A stretch of 8,191 nucleotides of DNA, taken from Chloroflexota bacterium (GTDB lineage Bacteria; Chloroflexota; Ktedonobacteria; Ktedonobacterales; Ktedonobacteraceae). Numbering within the stretch: position 1 is the stretch's first letter; each line of letters starts with the position of its first letter. Shown here in pieces: positions 1 to 6,330 of the stretch. Where the stretch lies: the NCBI GenBank assembly GCA_005881295.1, contig VBHS01000260.1, positions 1-8,191 on the forward strand. The letters are read 5' to 3'. Below the pieces are notes generated by a model. That model saw nothing but the letters and a program-made list of their open reading frames with translations. It was not told the origin of the DNA and made no database searches. A program made the translations under genes and the position numbers.

Positions 1-810
1 AACTCCAGGTTGTATCTCTGTCCCCCTTCCTCCAGAGATCTTCCCCTGTTGTGGCACGTCCACGACGGTCATAAGTGCATCCGCGCCCGACGTCTTAGAC
101 GCGGGCGCGATGACTACCCCGTTCCGGTCAACACTATACGTACCGTGTGGTGTCTGCCAGAGCAGCGATGGAATCCGCTCGGTTACCGAGACCTGCAACT
201 GGTTCGGCCACTGCTTCTCAAGATTCGCGGAGGCTACTATCGGCAACATTTCGATACGCTGGGTGAGCGCCACCACGTCTATGAGAAAAATGTTCTGACC
301 CTGCATACCCATATGTTGAATGCTACTCACCAGGAGATCGTTATGCGTCCCAACCACACTCACTTGCGCCACGCGAAATGCGCTGCTGGTGAGAGCAAAG
401 TTCGCACCCAGAATCACCATCACGACCACGGCAAAAATGCCGAAAATCCTCCACAAGAACCCAAGGCGATGCGTATGTCGCCGCCCGCTGCGCACCGGCA
501 CTGGCGTCCGATGGTAGCGTGGCAAAGGACGCTTCAACCCACCGACGGCTGGTGCACCCGTCTGAGCCAGGGTACGGGCCCTACGCGGGGCGGGTGCATG
601 ATGTGCAGGCGCTTTCGTCCTGGCGGAATACAGTCGATTCCGCCGCTGAACATAGCTCTCCCCTGCTGTCGGCTGCACTTCACGATGCCGCGTCACTACC
701 CTCTGGTGAGTGTTAGCATCAACTGACGTAGCGGATAGTTCTCTTGCTTCCGGCCGCCTATAGATATGAGTTGCTATCTGCTCTCTCGGTTGTGTCTTTT
801 GTTCTGTCAT
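1..810 (-). CDS. ftsQ: Cell division protein FtsQ/DivIB, 5' part (runs off the left edge)
   Basis: Bitopic divisome protein that, with FtsL/FtsB-type partners, scaffolds and activates the FtsW-FtsI septal synthase. Reading the minus strand from ATG at 810 gives 270 codons open to the window edge. Residues 1-115 form a Pro/Arg-rich, basic cytoplasmic tail with about 24 Arg/Lys against 7 Asp/Glu. Residues ~117-139 are one hydrophobic segment (FLWRIFGIFAVVVMVILG). Next comes a POTRA domain at ~145-212, starting FRVAQVSVVGTHN and containing NIFLIDVVALTQRIEMLPIVASANLEKQWPNQL, then VSVTERIPSLLWQ and YSVDRNGVVIAP, the usual start of the FtsQ beta domain. The start is decided by GGAGG at 819-815 and the ATGA overlap with the murB stop, which implies translational coupling. 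The C-terminus lies outside the window. The family call is from motifs and position; FtsQ sequences are poorly conserved, but topology and context agree. Confidence 0.9.
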   Translation of the reverse strand, partial: MTEQKTQPREQIATHIYRRPEARELSATSVDANTHQRVVTRHREVQPTAGESYVQRRNRLYSARTKAPAHHAPAPRRARTLAQTGAPAVGGLKRPLPRYHRTPVPVRSGRRHTHRLGFLWRIFGIFAVVVMVILGANFALTSSAFRVAQVSVVGTHNDLLVSSIQHMGMQGQNIFLIDVVALTQRIEMLPIVASANLEKQWPNQLQVSVTERIPSLLWQTPHGTYSVDRNGVVIAPASKTSGADALMTVVDVPQQGKISGGRGTEIQPGV

Positions 811-1070
811 TGTGCCTCCGGCTGTATCCCATACTCTGCCCACTCGCCTCGCAGCTCAACCTCTAATTCCAGGTCCACCCCGAACTTTTCATGAACGCGG
901 TTGCGAGCCTCCCTTATCAGTGCAACTACGTCAGTGGCACTGGCACCCCCTAAATTGACGATAAAGTTAGCATGACGATCAGAGATTTGTGCCTTACCGT
1001 GGATCGTGCCCTTCATGCCTGCCTGCTCGATCAGGCGACCAGCAAAATCTCCCGGCGCGGCGCAACTCAC
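807..1070 (-). CDS. murB: MurB C-terminal fragment (second open frame of the broken murB)
   Basis: This 87-codon frame holds the end of the MurB C-terminal domain: PGDFAGRLIEQAGMKG, then HANFIVNLGGASATDVVALI, then VDLELEVELRG. The last carries the conserved glutamate near the C-terminus, which in the family helps protonation. A GTG at 1070 could serve as a start, but I see no Shine-Dalgarno sequence before it, so independent translation is doubtful. It is better read as the displaced end of murB than as a separate gene. It stops at TGA 807-809, sharing ATGA with the ftsQ start. Confidence 0.6.
   Translation of the reverse strand: MSCAAPGDFAGRLIEQAGMKGTIHGKAQISDRHANFIVNLGGASATDVVALIREARNRVHEKFGVDLELEVELRGEWAEYGIQPEAQ
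815..819 (-). promoter_or_regulatory. Ribosome binding site of ftsQ
   Basis: GGAGG lies four bases before the ftsQ ATG, inside the last codons of murB (the Pro-Glu-Ala stretch). It fixes the ftsQ start. Because it is internal to murB, ftsQ may depend partly on ribosomes finishing murB, which the murB frameshift would disturb. Confidence 0.7.
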
Positions 1071-1653
1071 GAAAACGGCTGTGCCGATAACTTAAATCAA
1101 GCTCATTGCGCTGATAGCGCTGTACCAGTGGGACACTGCTCCGGTTCACAGAACTGCCGCGTGCATCAAACACTTCAATCCACTCCAATACCTGACTCAT
1201 ATCGCTATTGTGCGCCCCGGCGTTACTAATGACACCACCACCCAAAGTACCGGGTATCCCAGGCCCAAATTCCAATCCGCCCCAACCAAGCGGCGCCAGC
1301 TCATTCAGCAGGCGTGGCCAGCTGATGCCAGCCTCCGCCAGCAGCAGGGCTGTCCCATCACCATGCTCCTCGATGGTATACTTATTCAGCACGACACGGG
1401 CAACTATCCCCCGCACACCGGCATCGGCATACAAGGTATTCGTGCCATTGCCAACCAGCAAGAGAGGCCAACGCCGTTCGGCGCAGAGCCGTACTAAACT
1501 CATCAGTTCATCTCGCGAATCGAGTGCGATCCACACATCGGCAGGACCACCAACGCCAAATGTACAATGGCGTGACAGCGACTCATTGCGGCGTATCCGC
1601 CCCCGGAAATGCGCGTGTAGTTCAGTGTAAACAGCCTGAGCATCGAATGTCAT
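994..1653 (-). CDS. murB: MurB N-terminal fragment (FAD-binding domain, first open frame of the broken murB)
   Basis: This 219-codon frame starts at ATG 1653 with AGAGGA eight bases upstream (1667-1662), 56 bp after murC. Residues 30-45 (CTFGVGGPADVW) and 67-86 (LVGNGTNTLYADAGVRG) are the FAD-binding motifs. Residues 107-152 (AEAGISWPRLLNELAPLG, then GLEFGPGIPGTLGGGVISNAGAHN) are the core of the family. YRHS at 189-192 keeps the active-site Tyr-Arg of the substrate-binding domain. From about residue 195 onward the sequence (Arg/Trp-rich, ending HEGHDPR) is out-of-frame reading of the true C-terminal domain and is not MurB-like. As translated it lacks the C-terminal substrate-binding domain and would not be expected to be active. 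Confidence 0.7.
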   Translation of the reverse strand: MTFDAQAVYTELHAHFRGRIRRNESLSRHCTFGVGGPADVWIALDSRDELMSLVRLCAERRWPLLLVGNGTNTLYADAGVRGIVARVVLNKYTIEEHGDGTALLLAEAGISWPRLLNELAPLGWGGLEFGPGIPGTLGGGVISNAGAHNSDMSQVLEWIEVFDARGSSVNRSSVPLVQRYQRNELDLSYRHSRFRELRRAGRFCWSPDRAGRHEGHDPR

Positions 1654-1709
1654 ATTTCAATTCCTCTGTGCGCTGGAACCCACTCCAGCGCGTCCCACTG
1701 CCGATATTT

Positions 1710-3296
1710 TTATTCCTCATCGTGCATTATCATGTCAGTCAATGTATAAATATCGCCCGCACCCATAACCAGTACCACGTCACCCGAGCGTATTATGCTG
1801 TGTAATAATTGCGTCGTCGCCTGCACGCTTCCACCGTGTAACACCTGCCCGCCTTCTCGCAGGAAGTGTGGCTGCTGCGCTATCGCGTCCACCAGTTCTC
1901 TCGCAGAGACCTGTCCAGTGTCGCGCTCTCGTGCCGGGAAAATATCGGCGATGATCGCCACATCGGCAAGGTCAAAAGCACTCAAAAACTGCGTAAAAAA
2001 GGTTTTTGTCCGGCTGAACATATGCGGCTGGTAGATCGCCACCAGGCGCCGTCCAGGATACCGCTCACGTGCTGCCTCCAGTGTTGCCGCGATAGCAGTA
2101 GGATGGTGCGCGTAGTCATCGACCAGCACGATATCCAGCGATTGCCCATTGACCTGCACCAGCCCTTGATTACGGATCTCAAAGCGCCTCTTGATGCCGC
2201 TAAAACTCTCCAGCGTCTTCACTATCGTCTCTGCATCTATTCCCAGTACAATGGCGGCGCTAATCGCTGCCAGCGCATTCTGCACATTGTGTGCTCCCGG
2301 CAATTGGAGATGAATGCGTGTATCAGCGGGAAAAGCTTCAGACCAGCGCGAGCGCACACGGAAACTGGTTTCGCCCTCCAACTTCAGATCGTAAGCCTCA
2401 AAGGTCACCTGGTTATCCAGCTTAGACGGCAATGACCCGCTTTGTGCCACACCCCTATTCATCGATATTACCGTTTCTCCTGCAAAATCCGTCAGCTTTT
2501 TTTCTTTAGACGCTGCGTTTATATCTTTTTGGGTCATAAATCCTTCGACCGCATAAGTCACCACGCACCCCGGCCAATCCTTTATCCTGTCCAGCAGTTC
2601 AACGCAACCCGCGCTATTCGCGTTCAGGACGAGTGTTGGCGGCAAAGGCCAATCCCCATCCATATCCATACCCCGGACAAAATGCTCGAAGCTGGCTAGA
2701 AAGGCTTCATAATTGGCAAAGAACTCCGGGTGCTCGAACTCTATCGACGTCACAACCGCCAGCCGCGGGTGATAGTTCCAGAAATTGTTATAGAACTCAT
2801 CGGCCTCGTTCACAAAGTACTGGCTCTGACCCAGCCGATAGTTGACGCCGAAACGCGGTACAACGGCTCCTACCTCGCAGGTTGGATCGAGCGCCGCATC
2901 CACCAGCATCAGCGCGAGCATAGCTGTCGTGGTGCCTTTGCCATGTACTCCGCCGACCGAGATCACGCATTTCTTCTGCATCAATTCGCCCAACATCTCC
3001 TGCCAGGTGATCAACGGTATCCCTCGCATCCTCGCCGTCGCCAGCTCTGGATGATCCGGGTTCAACACAAGCGCTGCCGGGACAACTACCAGCCTGTCGA
3101 TCCCCTCCAGGTGATTCGCGCTGTGACCGATCTCCACCGGCACACCGATACGCTGCAGTGCGCGCGTCGTAGACGATGCCTGCATATCGCATCCGGTCAC
3201 CGTTATGCTCTCGCCACTGGCCTGGAGCACCATCTGCGCCACTGCTGAGATACCCTGACCGCCTATACCCATGAAATGTATGCGCGACTTTTTCAA
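1710..3296 (-). CDS. murC: UDP-N-acetylmuramate--L-alanine ligase (MurC)
   Basis: Cytoplasmic ATP-dependent ligase adding L-Ala, the first stem-peptide residue, to UDP-MurNAc. It has 528 residues, longer than the usual ~450-480. The N-terminal UDP-binding domain begins RIHFMGIGGQGISAVAQ (5-21). The ATP loop is GVHGKGTTTAM (116-126), where MurC normally reads GTHGKTTTT. The Mg-binding acidic motif is NEADE (163-167), followed by VVTSIEFEH (181-189). The C-terminal domain is very typical: GIKRRFE (367-373), VDDYAHHPTAI (392-402), YQPHMFSRT (422-430), and a GDVVLVMGAGDIY end (505-517). Residues ~252-296 are an extra loop in the central domain. The start is TTG: GAGGGTG lies seven bases upstream, and it overlaps the murG stop as TTGA. 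The first in-frame ATG would remove the first beta strand. Confidence 0.95.
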   Translation of the reverse strand: MKKSRIHFMGIGGQGISAVAQMVLQASGESITVTGCDMQASSTTRALQRIGVPVEIGHSANHLEGIDRLVVVPAALVLNPDHPELATARMRGIPLITWQEMLGELMQKKCVISVGGVHGKGTTTAMLALMLVDAALDPTCEVGAVVPRFGVNYRLGQSQYFVNEADEFYNNFWNYHPRLAVVTSIEFEHPEFFANYEAFLASFEHFVRGMDMDGDWPLPPTLVLNANSAGCVELLDRIKDWPGCVVTYAVEGFMTQKDINAASKEKKLTDFAGETVISMNRGVAQSGSLPSKLDNQVTFEAYDLKLEGETSFRVRSRWSEAFPADTRIHLQLPGAHNVQNALAAISAAIVLGIDAETIVKTLESFSGIKRRFEIRNQGLVQVNGQSLDIVLVDDYAHHPTAIAATLEAARERYPGRRLVAIYQPHMFSRTKTFFTQFLSAFDLADVAIIADIFPARERDTGQVSARELVDAIAQQPHFLREGGQVLHGGSVQATTQLLHSIIRSGDVVLVMGAGDIYTLTDMIMHDEE

Positions 3297-4459
3297 ATGT
3301 TTGCACCCTCGTGTCTTCGCTTGTTCGTCTTCGCTCTATTCTTCTGCGCGATGTTCATCACTTCCGCCGCGATCTCCTGCGCTGCCTGTGGCTTCGCGAA
3401 AGAGAGCGCAGCCTTCGCCATAGACTCTAATCGGGTAGAAGATGCGATAATAAATATTACACGTTCTACCAACATTTCCGGCTTCATTTCCGCATCACGT
3501 ATAACCTCTGCCGCCCCTTTGCGTCCAAACATCTCCGCGTTCGCCTCTTGCGGCGAGCTGCCTATCGCGGGCGGCAACGGCACCAGAATGCTCGGTTTAC
3601 CCAGTACAGCCAGCTCGCTCAGTGTCGCAGCCCCGGAGCGGCATAATACCAGCGTTGAAGCCTGCAGCGCCGCCGGCATCTCTTCGTCCATGTACGCTAC
3701 CAGTTGATACCGTCTTCTCGTTTCCACATCCAGGTCCGCCATTGCCTGGCCAGCTTGTTCTCGCGTCTCCTCGAAGAGTTGCTTGCCACTGATCTGCAAA
3801 ACCTGGCAATGCGGCAGCAGCCCGGGCAGAGCCTGGCAAACCACCTGGTTCAAATGCCTCGCCCCCTGGCTTCCACCAGTTACCAGTAGTAACGGCAATT
3901 CCGCCTCAAAGCCCAACTGATGGCGCGCGTGCTCTGGAGAAACCTGGCGCATATCCAGAATCTGCCGTCGCACCGGGTTACCCGGTTGTAATGTCTTGCT
4001 CCCTGGAAAGTAGGAGAGCGAGTCAGCAAAAGCCACCGAGATGCGCGTCGCCAGCGGCGCAATCAACTTGTTCGACAGGTTCGGTGGTACATCCTGCTGG
4101 TGCATCATGAGCGGTACACCGTTCAGTCGCGCTGCCAGTCCCGCCGGTACTGCCACGTATCCTCCACTTGTGAAGACTGCGTCCGGCGCGAACCTCCGCA
4201 CAATACCAACCGCCTGTGCCATACCCAGCGGAACGCGAGCGACGCCGGTGACCGTTTGCCACGAGACGTAGCGCCGCAATTTGCCCGCCTTGATCACAGC
4301 GAAAGCAAATCCCGCCGAGGGCGCCAGTTCGGTCTCCAGGCCGTCGTCGCTGCCGAGATATAAAATCCTGGCCTGGTATTGCTTTTCCAGCAATGTTGCC
4401 ACAGCGAGAGCCGGGTAGACATGCCCCCCGGTGCCTCCACCTGAAACAAGTACTTTCAT
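3293..4459 (-). CDS. murG: UDP-GlcNAc--lipid I N-acetylglucosaminyltransferase (MurG)
   Basis: Membrane-associated GT28-family enzyme that transfers GlcNAc to lipid I, giving lipid II on the inner face of the membrane. From ATG 4459 it has 388 residues, a little above the common ~360. The N-terminal domain starts MKVLVSGGGTGGHVYPALAV (1-20). Residues 93-104 (DAVFTSGGYVAV) and 120-131 (HQQDVPPNLSNK, where HEQN is commoner) match the acceptor domain. The donor-binding domain has VTGGSQGARHLNQ (193-205), RSGAATLSELAVLGKPSILVPLP (274-296) and QEANAE (304-309). The C-terminal 15 residues are basic. An upstream in-frame TTG at 4519 adds 20 residues and has AGGTGA seven bases before it, touching the ftsW stop. 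I chose the ATG because the family begins at this strand, but the TTG start is a real alternative. It overlaps murC by four bases. Confidence 0.95.
   Translation of the reverse strand: MKVLVSGGGTGGHVYPALAVATLLEKQYQARILYLGSDDGLETELAPSAGFAFAVIKAGKLRRYVSWQTVTGVARVPLGMAQAVGIVRRFAPDAVFTSGGYVAVPAGLAARLNGVPLMMHQQDVPPNLSNKLIAPLATRISVAFADSLSYFPGSKTLQPGNPVRRQILDMRQVSPEHARHQLGFEAELPLLLVTGGSQGARHLNQVVCQALPGLLPHCQVLQISGKQLFEETREQAGQAMADLDVETRRRYQLVAYMDEEMPAALQASTLVLCRSGAATLSELAVLGKPSILVPLPPAIGSSPQEANAEMFGRKGAAEVIRDAEMKPEMLVERVIFIIASSTRLESMAKAALSFAKPQAAQEIAAEVMNIAQKNRAKTNKRRHEGANI
3304..3310 (-). promoter_or_regulatory. Ribosome binding site of murC, supports a TTG start
   Basis: GAGGGTG sits seven bases before TTG 3296, within the last murG codons (Glu-Gly-Ala). 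Together with the TTGA stop/start overlap it makes the TTG start convincing and implies coupled translation of murG and murC. Confidence 0.7.
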
Positions 4460-4526
4460 TCGTTCAGCTCTGGTACCCTCGCGTGGTACCGCTATATCTC
4501 TTTCCTTCAGGATTTTCAACCTTCGT

Positions 4527-4532
4527 TCACCT
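4527..4532 (-). promoter_or_regulatory. Candidate ribosome binding site for an upstream TTG start of murG
   Basis: AGGTGA overlaps the ftsW stop codon and stands seven bases before TTG 4519, in frame with murG. The canonical ATG at 4459 has only a weak GAG in the right place. Since murC certainly uses TTG, this site may set the true murG start and couple it to ftsW. Confidence 0.4.
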
Positions 4533-6129
4533 ATATTTTCTTGCGCAAATTCACAGTTGCCGAGGGCCGCGCCAGTGCTGGTGACTCGGGTTCCTGGATA
4601 TAGCGGGAGATGTTGAGTAACACCCCCACCGCCGCCAGGGAGATCACCAGCGATGAGCCGCCATAACTGATAAAGGGGAGCGGCACCCCCGTATAGGGAA
4701 TACTAGCTGTTGTGGCCCCCACGTTAATCATCGCCTGCAATACCAGCCACGTCGTAATACCCGTTGCCAGTAGAGCGCCATAGATATCCTGCGTCCTCCT
4801 CGCCAGGCGAAAACCACGAAACGCCAGGAACAGGAAGAGCATGACCACCAGCGTACAGCCAATAAAACCCAACTCTTCACCAAGAATGGCCAGTATCGAG
4901 TCGGTAAACGGTAAAGGCAGGTAGCCCGTCTTCTGACGGCTGGCTCCCAATCCTAACCCGAACCAGCCACCGGAACCCAGCGCCAACAACGATTGATAGA
5001 GTTGCAGGTTGAGATCCGACACGTGCTTGAATGGATCGAGAAACCCAATCAAACGCAGGTAGCGGTAACCCTTGCTAAACGCCTCCACTATGAAAATTAA
5101 CCCACCGCAGGCCATTGCTAGCAGAAATTGCACTATATTGGCCCCCGCCGTAAAAAACATTGCCGTCGCGAAACCGGCGATGACAATAGCCGTGCCCATG
5201 TCGTTTTCCAACAGGACCAGCCCCAGCACTACCCCGACCAGGATCACAAATGGCGCCAGGCCATAGAGAAATGTGCTCACCTGGTTCCCTTTGCGCGCCA
5301 ACCAGTCTGCGATATAGAGAGCCAGTATCAATTTGGCGACCTCGCTCGGTTGAATCGAGAAAAACGAGCCAAATGTCAACCAGCGAGATGCTCCGTACAC
5401 TGTATGACCAAATATGAGCACAATGATCAGCAGCGGTAGAATAACCACCATACCGACCAGCGAGAAACGTCGCCATTGGCGATAATCGATACGCGTCGTT
5501 ACCAGCATAGCGATGATTCCCAAGATCACCATGAGCAACTGCTTCTGAAAGAAGTACGATGCATCGCCATAAGCACGCGCGGCCACAAAAGAACTCGCAC
5601 TATAGACCATCACCAGGCCGGTACAAAGTAACACCAGCACAATGATCAGCAGCCAGGAGTCGATCTTACCGGCAACGCGCGGCAGCCGCATGTCTAATTC
5701 TAGCTCCGCCAGCTTCTTCTGTTCCTCTTCGCTGATGGCCTGCGCACTTGCATCCTGTTGATCCGGCTCCCATAATCCCTGTAATCGCCACCCAGCTGTT
5801 ATTCCTGAGCGCTGTTGCCTCACGACGTTTACGCCCCGCTTGCTGGAGCGAGGCAATCTCTTGCGCGGCTGCACGGGACGAGCCACCACAGCCTCTCCAG
5901 TCGCGTAGCTCACTCTACTGCCTGGCGTGGCAGAGCGCCTGCTTCTACTTGCATTCGCTCCCTTCGTACCCGTTCGCCTGGTTTTACCACGATCCAGGGA
6001 CTCCAGTACTGGTGAACGCATGGGCGGCGGCAGGTGATCATTGCGTCGCTGCCTCCCCATCTGGTGGGATACATATGATGACTGCACCTTTGTATCTTTG
6101 TTCGATTGTCTACGGAAGCCTAGTACCAT
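4531..6129 (-). CDS. ftsW: Septal peptidoglycan glycosyltransferase FtsW (SEDS family) with long basic N-terminal tail
   Basis: Polytopic membrane enzyme that polymerises lipid II at the septum together with FtsI. From ATG 6129 it is 532 residues; ordinary FtsW is about 360-420. Residues 1-147 are a cytoplasmic, Arg/Lys/Ser-rich, probably disordered tail ending in an acidic stretch (ISEEEQKKLAELELD). The SEDS core follows: first helix near 158-175, VYSASS (175-180), ASRWLTFGSFFSIQPSEVAKL (247-267), LLENDMGTA (306-314), then GLGLGASRQKTGYLPLPFTDSILAILGEELG (391-421) with the catalytic Asp near 410, and PYTGVPLPFISYGGSSL (478-494) near the end. The open frame extends upstream to a GTG at 6342. 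That stretch is not protein-like and contains promoter-like sequence. No strong Shine-Dalgarno sequence precedes 6129; later starts at 6060, 6021 or 5691 (386 residues, weak GGAG) cannot be excluded. Confidence 0.93.
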   Translation of the reverse strand: MVLGFRRQSNKDTKVQSSYVSHQMGRQRRNDHLPPPMRSPVLESLDRGKTRRTGTKGANASRSRRSATPGSRVSYATGEAVVARPVQPRKRLPRSSKRGVNVVRQQRSGITAGWRLQGLWEPDQQDASAQAISEEEQKKLAELELDMRLPRVAGKIDSWLLIIVLVLLCTGLVMVYSASSFVAARAYGDASYFFQKQLLMVILGIIAMLVTTRIDYRQWRRFSLVGMVVILPLLIIVLIFGHTVYGASRWLTFGSFFSIQPSEVAKLILALYIADWLARKGNQVSTFLYGLAPFVILVGVVLGLVLLENDMGTAIVIAGFATAMFFTAGANIVQFLLAMACGGLIFIVEAFSKGYRYLRLIGFLDPFKHVSDLNLQLYQSLLALGSGGWFGLGLGASRQKTGYLPLPFTDSILAILGEELGFIGCTLVVMLFLFLAFRGFRLARRTQDIYGALLATGITTWLVLQAMINVGATTASIPYTGVPLPFISYGGSSLVISLAAVGVLLNISRYIQEPESPALARPSATVNLRKKI

Positions 6130-6157
6130 GCGTGTTTCACATTTCCCACTTAAAAGC

Positions 6158-6186
6158 TTGACATAGAACAAAATTTCTATTATACT
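6158..6186 (+). promoter_or_regulatory. Strong sigma70/sigmaA-type promoter on the plus strand, antisense to the cluster
   Basis: TTGACA (6158-6163), a 17-base gap, then TATACT (6181-6186). The -35 is perfect, the spacing optimal, and the -10 has one mismatch. Transcription would start near 6193 and run rightwards, opposite to all the genes, into the spacer and then antisense to the 99-aa gene. A dyad fills most of the gap between the boxes (ATAGAA at 6163-6168, TTCTAT at 6175-6180), a possible operator. No plus-strand gene that it should serve is visible. Confidence 0.55.
6179..6184 (-). promoter_or_regulatory. ftsW: Candidate -10 box for ftsW transcription
   Basis: A perfect TATAAT reads on the minus strand about 50 bases before the ftsW ATG, giving a short leader of roughly 40 bases. 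No good -35 stands at 16-18 bases: GTCAAC at 6207-6202 is poor, and there is no extended TGn element. It may need an activator, or it may be chance, since it is largely the complement of the plus-strand -10 region. Confidence 0.35.
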
Positions 6187-6214
6187 TATTTCAGCCAGCA
6201 GGTTGACGACACAT

Positions 6215-6232
6215 CTGTAGGCATCCCTACAG
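6215..6232. repeat. Perfect 7-bp inverted repeat (hairpin) in the spacer
   Basis: CTGTAGG, a four-base loop (CATC on plus, GATG on minus), then CCTACAG. It lies about 20 bases after the predicted start of the plus-strand transcript, and on the other strand about 30 bases upstream of the ftsW -10 box. No run of T follows on either strand, so it is not a simple terminator. Confidence 0.5.
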
Positions 6233-6311
6233 GAGCAGACATTAGTATATCGCGAACAGATGCCGCACTCTATCAGGGCATCCAGCCAGCATGGCTCTTC
6301 AGGCATACGCC

Positions 6312-6330
6312 TTGTCCTGACAGGGGACAA
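6312..6330. repeat. 6-bp inverted repeat in the spacer
   Basis: TTGTCC, a seven-base loop, then GGACAA. It is short enough to be chance. It is recorded because it is the second hairpin on the same possible plus-strand transcript. No T tract follows it. Confidence 0.3.

Larger units (their letters stand above)
807..1653 (-). pseudogene. murB: murB (UDP-N-acetylenolpyruvoylglucosamine reductase) with internal deletion and frameshift
   Basis: MurB is the cytoplasmic FAD enzyme that reduces UDP-GlcNAc-enolpyruvate to UDP-MurNAc with NADPH. The two ends of a type II MurB are both present but in different frames. The first part (from ATG 1653) covers the FAD-binding domain and ends its homology at SYRHSRF. 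The second resumes one base out of phase at APGDFAGRLIEQAG. In Bacillus-type MurB about 50 residues separate these motifs, including the G-S-x-F segment with the catalytic serine; here about six remain. The reassembled length would be about 281 residues, some 40 too short. The lesion is therefore a deletion whose length is not a multiple of three, near 1065-1075, close to a TTTT run. Either the gene is dead, with another MurB elsewhere, or this is an assembly or sequencing error. Confidence 0.75.

Noticed and set aside
10..726. Long plus-strand open frame of 238 codons
   Set aside because: It is the antisense shadow of ftsQ, whose minus-strand reading gives a clear membrane helix and POTRA domain. 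The plus-strand protein is His/Arg-rich with no recognisable fold.
1060..1075. Programmed frameshift in murB at the TTTT run
   Set aside because: A +1 slip would join the frames, but the product would still lack about 40-50 residues including the catalytic-Ser segment. A deletion explains the data better than recoding.
1866..2435. Plus-strand open frame of 189 codons opposite murC (also 2730-3248 and 1208-1630)
   Set aside because: The opposite strand is unmistakable MurC or MurB. These are shadows without ribosome binding sites that I can see.
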